Source: Polynucleobacter sp. GWA2_45_21
GTDB taxonomy: Bacteria > Pseudomonadota > Gammaproteobacteria > Burkholderiales > Burkholderiaceae
Length of the DNA: 32,569 nt
Reading direction: 5' to 3'
NCBI RefSeq assembly: GCF_001830325.1
Contig: NZ_MHZG01000015.1
Coordinates: forward strand, 1 to 32,569
The position numbers were made by a program, and so were the translations under genes. The stretch's first letter is position 1. Each line of letters starts with the position of its first letter. Of the stretch, positions 27,853 through 32,569 are shown in pieces. Under the pieces are notes generated by a model, which was not told the DNA's origin, ran no database searches, and saw only the letters and a list, made by a program, of their open reading frames with translations.

Positions 27853-27915
27853 TGACTCTGTCCCTTTTATATAAATGAGTTTTGCTGATTGCCTAATTTA
27901 AATGGGACAGACTCA
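27853..27915. repeat. Imperfect inverted repeat beside the RAYT gene
   Basis: Arms TGACTCTGTCCCTTTTA (27853-27869) and TAAATGGGACAGACTCA (27899-27915) are complementary at 15 of 17 positions and enclose a 29-bp AT-rich spacer. Its place right after a RAYT gene suggests a REP-like or MITE-like substrate. No second copy was noticed in this window. Confidence 0.6.
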
Positions 27916-27926
27916 TTTTATTTCTA

Positions 27927-27955
27927 TTGCATCAGCATGGGTATTCCCCTATATT
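27927..27955 (+). promoter_or_regulatory. Candidate sigma-70 promoter of gltB
   Basis: TTGCAT (27927-27932) and TATATT (27950-27955) are 17 bp apart. A start near 27962 would give a leader of about 40 nt carrying GGAAA (27992-27996) before ATG 28001. The -35 matches only at TTG. The promoter lies just past the inverted repeat. Confidence 0.4.
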
Positions 27956-28000
27956 TGATCCTCCAAAAGTAATCAGGCCCCCTGGGCAAACGGAAATACC

Positions 28001-31000
28001 ATGACTACACAAATGAACACAGACCTTCGTCCAATTGCACAGGGTCTTTACGATCCACAAAATGAGCATGATGCTTGCGGCGTAGGATTCGTCGCACACA
28101 TCAAGGGCAAGAAGTCACATGAGATCGTTACTCAAGGATTGAAAATTCTTGAGAACTTGGATCACCGGGGAGCTGTTGGTGCTGACCCATTGATGGGTGA
28201 TGGCGCTGGAATTTTGATTCAGGTTCCTGATACTTTGTATCGCGAAGAAATGGCTAAGCAAGGTATTGAATTGCCGCCTTTCGGTGAGTACGGCGTCGGC
28301 ATGATTTTCTTGCCCAAGGAGCATGCCTCCCGTTTGGCTTGCGAGCAAGAGTTGGAGCGCACAGTACGCTTGGAAGGTCAGGTCGTATTGGGTTGGAGGG
28401 ATGTGCCCATCGATGTGAAATTGCCAATGTCTCCAACCGTTCAAATGACAGAGCCATTTATCCGTCAAATTTTTATTGGGCGCGGTCGTGACATCATGAC
28501 AACGGATGCACTTGAGCGTAAGTTGTATGTCATTCGTAAAACTGCAAGTCATGCAATTCAAGATTTACATTTAAAGCACGGCAAAGAATATTTTGTTGCA
28601 TCGATGTCTGCTCGCACCATTGTTTATAAGGGCTTGCTGTTAGCAAACCAAGTGGGCGCGTACTACAAAGATTTGCAAGACCCGCGCACCGTGTCTGCTT
28701 TGGCTTTGGTACACCAGCGTTTCTCCACAAATACTTTCCCAGCATGGGAGTTGGCTCACCCATACCGCATGATTGCGCACAACGGTGAGATCAACACTGT
28801 TAAAGGCAACGTCAATTGGGTGAATGCACGCGAAGGTGCTATCAGCTCCCCAGTATTAGGCGATGATCTTAAAAAATTATGGCCGCTCATTTATCCAGGC
28901 CAATCTGACACGGCTTGTTTCGATAACTGCTTAGAGTTATTGGTGATGTCAGGTTATCCCTTGGCACAAGCCATGATGATGATGATTCCAGAAGCATGGG
29001 AACAGCATTCATTGATGGATGAAAATCGCCGTGCTTTCTATGAATATCATGCAGCAATGATGGAGCCATGGGATGGCCCAGCTGCTATGGCATTTACAGA
29101 TGGCCGCCAGATTGGCGCGACCTTAGATCGGAATGGTTTACGTCCAGCGCGTTATTACGTTACTGATGATGATTTAGTCATCATGGGTTCTGAGGCTGGC
29201 GTATTGCCAATTCCAGAGAGCAAGATTGTTCAAAAATGGCGCTTGCAACCTGGCAAGATGTTCATGATTGATATGGAACAGGGCCGCATTATTGACGACG
29301 TTGAATTGAAAGATGCCGTTTCTAAAGCCAAGCCATATAAGAGTTGGATTGACGCGGTTCGCGTGAAGCTCGATGAAGTTGATGCAAGCAAGGCTGATTT
29401 GGTGGATGAAAAGACCACAATTCGCCCAGCTGCAAAATTATTAGATCGTCAGCAAGCTTTTGGTTACACCCAAGAAGATATCAAGTACCTCATGGCACCT
29501 ATGGCCATGAATGGTGAAGAGGCAATTGGGTCAATGGGTAACGATAGCCCATTAGCTGTGCTCTCTAATAAGAACAAACCACTCTATAACTATTTCAAGC
29601 AATTGTTTGCACAGGTGACCAATCCTCCGATTGACTCCATCCGTGAAAACATGGTGATGTCTTTGGTTTCCTTCATTGGACCTAAGCCGAATTTGTTGGA
29701 TACCAACAATATCAACCCACCAATGCGCTTGGAAGTGAGTCAGCCGATTTTAGATTTTGACGATATGACCAAGATTCGTCATATCGGTCATTACACCAAC
29801 GGTAAGTTCCGCTCATATGAGTTAGATATTTGCTACCCAGCATCTTGGGGTAAAGCAGGCATCGAGGCTCGCTTGGCATCTTTGTGTGCTGAGGCGGCGG
29901 ATGCGGTTCGTTCTGGTTACAACATCTTGATCGTGAGCGATCGTCAGGTTGATGAGCAGCATGTAGCTATTCCAGCATTGTTAGCAACTTCTGCAATTCA
30001 TCAGCACCTAGTAGAAAAAGGTTTGCGTACTAGCGTTGGCCTCGTAGTGGAAACAGGTAGCGCACGTGAGACACATCACTTTGCACTCCTGGCTGGCTAT
30101 GGTGCTGAAGCAGTTCATCCGTACTTGGCAATGGAAACTTTGGCTGAAATGGCTAAAGGTTTGTCTGGCGATCTGTCAGCAGAAAAAGCAGTTAAGAATT
30201 TTGTGAAAGCAGTAGGAAAAGGCTTGCAAAAAGTGATGTCCAAAATGGGTATCTCTACTTACATGTCTTACACCGGCTCACAGATTTTCGAAGCAATTGG
30301 TTTAAATAAAGACGTCATTGACCATTACTTCAAAGGTACCCCATCTAACGTCGGTGGTATTGGCGTATTTGAAGTGGCTGAAGAAGCATTGCGTATGCAT
30401 CAGTCTGCTTTTGGTAATGACCCAGTGCTGACCAATATGCTCGACGCTGGTGGCGAGTATGCATTCCGTATTCGTGGTGAGAACCATATGTGGACTCCAG
30501 ATACGATTGCAAAGTTGCAGCACTCCACTCGTATTGGTATCGACAAGGGTTATCAAACTTATAAAGAGTACGCCAATATCATCAATGACCAAACTAAGCG
30601 TCAGATGACCTTGCGCGGTTTGTTTGAGTTCAAGATTGATCCAGCCAAAGCAATTCCTTTGGATGAAGTGGAGTCAGCAAAAGAAATCGTCAAGCGTTTT
30701 GCAACGGGCGCGATGTCTTTAGGTTCGATCTCTACTGAAGCGCATGCTACTTTGGCAATTGCTATGAACCGTATTGGCGGCAAGTCCAATACTGGTGAGG
30801 GTGGTGAAGATCCAAATCGTTATGTGAATGAGCTCAAAGGTATTCCTATTAAGAAGGGCGAAACCTTAGCCAGCATTTTGGGCGATGATGTGGTTGAAGC
30901 AAATATTCCTTTGCTCGATGGTGATTCATTGCGTTCCAGAATCAAGCAGGTTGCTTCAGGTCGTTTTGGTGTTACTACTGAATACCTCCGTTCTGCCGAT

Positions 31001-32569
31001 CAGATTCAGATCAAGATGGCCCAAGGTGCCAAGCCTGGAGAAGGTGGTCAATTGCCGGGCGGTAAAGTTTCTGATTACATCGGCAAATTGCGTTTCTCTG
31101 TGCCAGGCGTTGGTTTGATTTCTCCTCCTCCGCATCACGATATTTACTCGATTGAAGATATTGCCCAGTTGATTCACGATCTGAAGAACGTGAACCCAGC
31201 TGCTGACGTATCTGTGAAGTTGGTTTCTGAAGTCGGTGTTGGCACGATCGCTGCTGGTGTTGCTAAGGCGAAAGCAGATCACGTCGTGATCGCTGGACAT
31301 GACGGCGGTACAGGCGCATCTCCACTGTCTTCTATTAAGCATGCTGGTTCCCCATGGGAATTGGGATTGGCTGAAACCCAACAAACATTGGTGCTCAATG
31401 GTTTACGAAGCCGTATTCGTGTTCAAGCCGACGGCCAAATGAAAACAGGTCGTGACGTTGTGATCGGCGCTTTATTGGGTGCTGATGAATTTGGTTTTGC
31501 GACAGCCCCATTGGTGGTTGAGGGTTGCATCATGATGCGTAAGTGTCATTTGAATACCTGCCCAGTGGGTGTTGCAACACAAGACCCCGAGTTGCGTAAA
31601 AAGTTCTCTGGCAAACCAGAGCATGTTGTGAATTTCTTCTTCTTTATTGCAGAGGAAGTGCGCGAGATCATGGCGCAACTGGGTATTCGTAAGTTTGATG
31701 ATTTGATTGGTCGCGTTGATTTCTTGGATACCCGCAAAGGTATTGAAAACTGGAAAGTGCATGGCTTGGATTTCAGTAAGATTTTTGCTGAGCCAGCAGT
31801 AGCCAAAGATACTCCGCGTTACCAAATCTTGACTCAAGATCATGGTTTGGACAGTGCTTTGGATAACGTTCTGATTGAGAAGAGTGAGCCTGCGCTACAA
31901 CGTGGCGAGAAAGTCTCTTTCATTGTTCCGGTGAAGAACGTGAACCGTACTGTTGGCGCAATGCTCTCCGGAGAAATCGCCCAGCGTTATGGCCATGCTG
32001 GTTTGCCTGATGACACTATTCATATTCAATTGAACGGCACTGCTGGTCAAAGTTTCGCAGCCTTCTTGGCGCGCGGTATTACCTTGGACTTGGTTGGCGA
32101 CGGTAACGACTACGTTGGAAAAGGCTTATCTGGTGGACGTGTGATTGTGCGTGCACCTCATGAGTTCCGTGGCGATACAGCTAAGAACATCATTGTTGGC
32201 AACACTGTTCTCTACGGTGCGATCGGCGGCGAAGCATTCTTCAACGGTGTGGCTGGTGAGCGTTTTGCAGTGCGTAACTCTGGCGCTACAACAGTTGTTG
32301 AAGGCACAGGCGATCACGGATGCGAGTACATGACTGGCGGTACTGTTGTGGTGTTGGGCGCAACCGGTCGTAACTTTGCTGCCGGTATGAGCGGCGGTAT
32401 TGCTTATGTTTACGACGAAGACGGCCTCTTTGAGAAGCGTTGCAATACCAGTATGGCAACTTTGGAAAAAGTATTGCCGTCGGCCGAGCAGATTGCCAAG
32501 ATGCCTCAGTCACAGTGGCATGCTCCTGTCGATGTGAAGGATGGTGGCGAGCGTATGACTGATGAGCAA
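28001..32569 (+). CDS. gltB: Glutamate synthase (NADPH) large chain, 3' truncated
   Basis: GltB makes glutamate from glutamine and 2-oxoglutarate with the small subunit GltD. The frame stays open for 1523 codons to the window edge; about 50-60 residues are probably missing. A 25-residue propeptide precedes nucleophile C26 (DACGVGF), which starts the class II amidotransferase domain ([17 protein letters not shown]). The FMN domain has [13 protein letters not shown] near residue 1010 and the 3Fe-4S ligands C1176, C1182 and C1187 in [18 protein letters not shown]. The GXGXG domain shows GLSGGRVIV and [10 protein letters not shown]. gltD is expected just to the right. Confidence 0.97.
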   Translation, partial: MTTQMNTDLRPIAQGLYDPQNEHDACGVGFVAHIKGKKSHEIVTQGLKILENLDHRGAVGADPLMGDGAGILIQVPDTLYREEMAKQGIELPPFGEYGVGMIFLPKEHASRLACEQELERTVRLEGQVVLGWRDVPIDVKLPMSPTVQMTEPFIRQIFIGRGRDIMTTDALERKLYVIRKTASHAIQDLHLKHGKEYFVASMSARTIVYKGLLLANQVGAYYKDLQDPRTVSALALVHQRFSTNTFPAWELAHPYRMIAHNGEINTVKGNVNWVNAREGAISSPVLGDDLKKLWPLIYPGQSDTACFDNCLELLVMSGYPLAQAMMMMIPEAWEQHSLMDENRRAFYEYHAAMMEPWDGPAAMAFTDGRQIGATLDRNGLRPARYYVTDDDLVIMGSEAGVLPIPESKIVQKWRLQPGKMFMIDMEQGRIIDDVELKDAVSKAKPYKSWIDAVRVKLDEVDASKADLVDEKTTIRPAAKLLDRQQAFGYTQEDIKYLMAPMAMNGEEAIGSMGNDSPLAVLSNKNKPLYNYFKQLFAQVTNPPIDSIRENMVMSLVSFIGPKPNLLDTNNINPPMRLEVSQPILDFDDMTKIRHIGHYTNGKFRSYELDICYPASWGKAGIEARLASLCAEAADAVRSGYNILIVSDRQVDEQHVAIPALLATSAIHQHLVEKGLRTSVGLVVETGSARETHHFALLAGYGAEAVHPYLAMETLAEMAKGLSGDLSAEKAVKNFVKAVGKGLQKVMSKMGISTYMSYTGSQIFEAIGLNKDVIDHYFKGTPSNVGGIGVFEVAEEALRMHQSAFGNDPVLTNMLDAGGEYAFRIRGENHMWTPDTIAKLQHSTRIGIDKGYQTYKEYANIINDQTKRQMTLRGLFEFKIDPAKAIPLDEVESAKEIVKRFATGAMSLGSISTEAHATLAIAMNRIGGKSNTGEGGEDPNRYVNELKGIPIKKGETLASILGDDVVEANIPLLDGDSLRSRIKQVASGRFGVTTEYLRSADQIQIKMAQGAKPGEGGQLPGGKVSDYIGKLRFSVPGVGLISPPPHHDIYSIEDIAQLIHDLKNVNPAADVSVKLVSEVGVGTIAAGVAKAKADHVVIAGHDGGTGASPLSSIKHAGSPWELGLAETQQTLVLNGLRSRIRVQADGQMKTGRDVVIGALLGADEFGFATAPLVVEGCIMMRKCHLNTCPVGVATQDPELRKKFSGKPEHVVNFFFFIAEEVREIMAQLGIRKFDDLIGRVDFLDTRKGIENWKVHGLDFSKIFAEPAVAKDTPRYQILTQDHGLDSALDNVLIEKSEPALQRGEKVSFIVPVKNVNRTVGAMLSGEIAQRYGHAGLPDDTIHIQLNGTAGQSFAAFLARGITLDLVGDGNDYVGKGLSGGRVIVRAPHEFRGDTAKNIIVGNTVLYGAIGGEAFFNGVAGERFAVRNSGATTVVEGTGDHGCEYMTGGTVVVLGATGRNFAAGMSGGIAYVYDEDGLFEKRCNTSMATLEKVLPSAEQIAKMPQSQWHAPVDVKDGGERMTDEQ

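Noticed and set aside
28115..31843. Antisense frames of 60-150 codons opposite gltB
   Set aside because: The + strand is continuously coding for GltB with all domain motifs; the minus-strand frames have no recognisable features.

Overview
The window is chromosomal DNA of a betaproteobacterium. The gene order tuf–rpsJ–rplC … secY–infA–rpmJ–rpsM–rpsK–rpsD–rpoA–rplQ, followed by cutA–dsbD, hemB–engB, a dihaem cytochrome c and the aroB–aroK–secretin–mrcA block, is that of Burkholderiales. The low-to-moderate GC content, short intergenic gaps and protein sequences suggest a streamlined freshwater lineage such as Polynucleobacter. The genus is an inference; the order is fairly secure. Most of the window is conserved core genome.

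Positions 1-14517 hold the end of tuf and the fused S10, spc and alpha ribosomal protein clusters, all on the + strand: 27 ribosomal proteins plus SecY, IF1 and the RNA polymerase alpha subunit. Three gaps interrupt the tight packing, before rplC, rplN and rpsD. Each contains potential RNA hairpins. The first two also have a near-consensus sigma-70 promoter whose -35 box lies in or beside a terminator-like stem. A UUCG-capped terminator closes the cluster at 14534-14561.

Positions 14586-18310 hold cutA and dsbD (+), then hemB and engB (-), with a perfect 13-bp stem between the convergent pairs. DsbD supplies periplasmic reducing power, relevant to cytochrome c assembly, and a dihaem cytochrome c4-type gene follows (18425-19159, +). 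A strong bidirectional terminator separates it from lysA and a small LptM-like lipoprotein gene (-). cyaY (+) then converges on aroB and aroK (-).

Positions 22817-24612 (-) hold a very short secretin and a one-TM, coiled-coil protein with a PilP/GspC-like C-terminal domain. They sit between aroK and mrcA, where related bacteria carry pilMNOPQ or hofMNOPQ. No pilM, pilN or pilO homologue is present, and the secretin appears to lack the N1 domain. This reduced secretin/clamp module is the most unusual protein-coding feature.

mrcA (PBP1A) runs + from 24753 and is followed 12 bp later by a RAYT-like Y1 transposase gene with an AT-hook-like tail. A 63-bp imperfect inverted repeat lies downstream of it. 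gltB, the glutamate synthase large subunit, starts at 28001 and runs off the right edge. I found no tRNA, rRNA, CRISPR array, prophage or multi-gene defence island. All coordinates, motifs and stems were read by eye; no database search or folding program was run.
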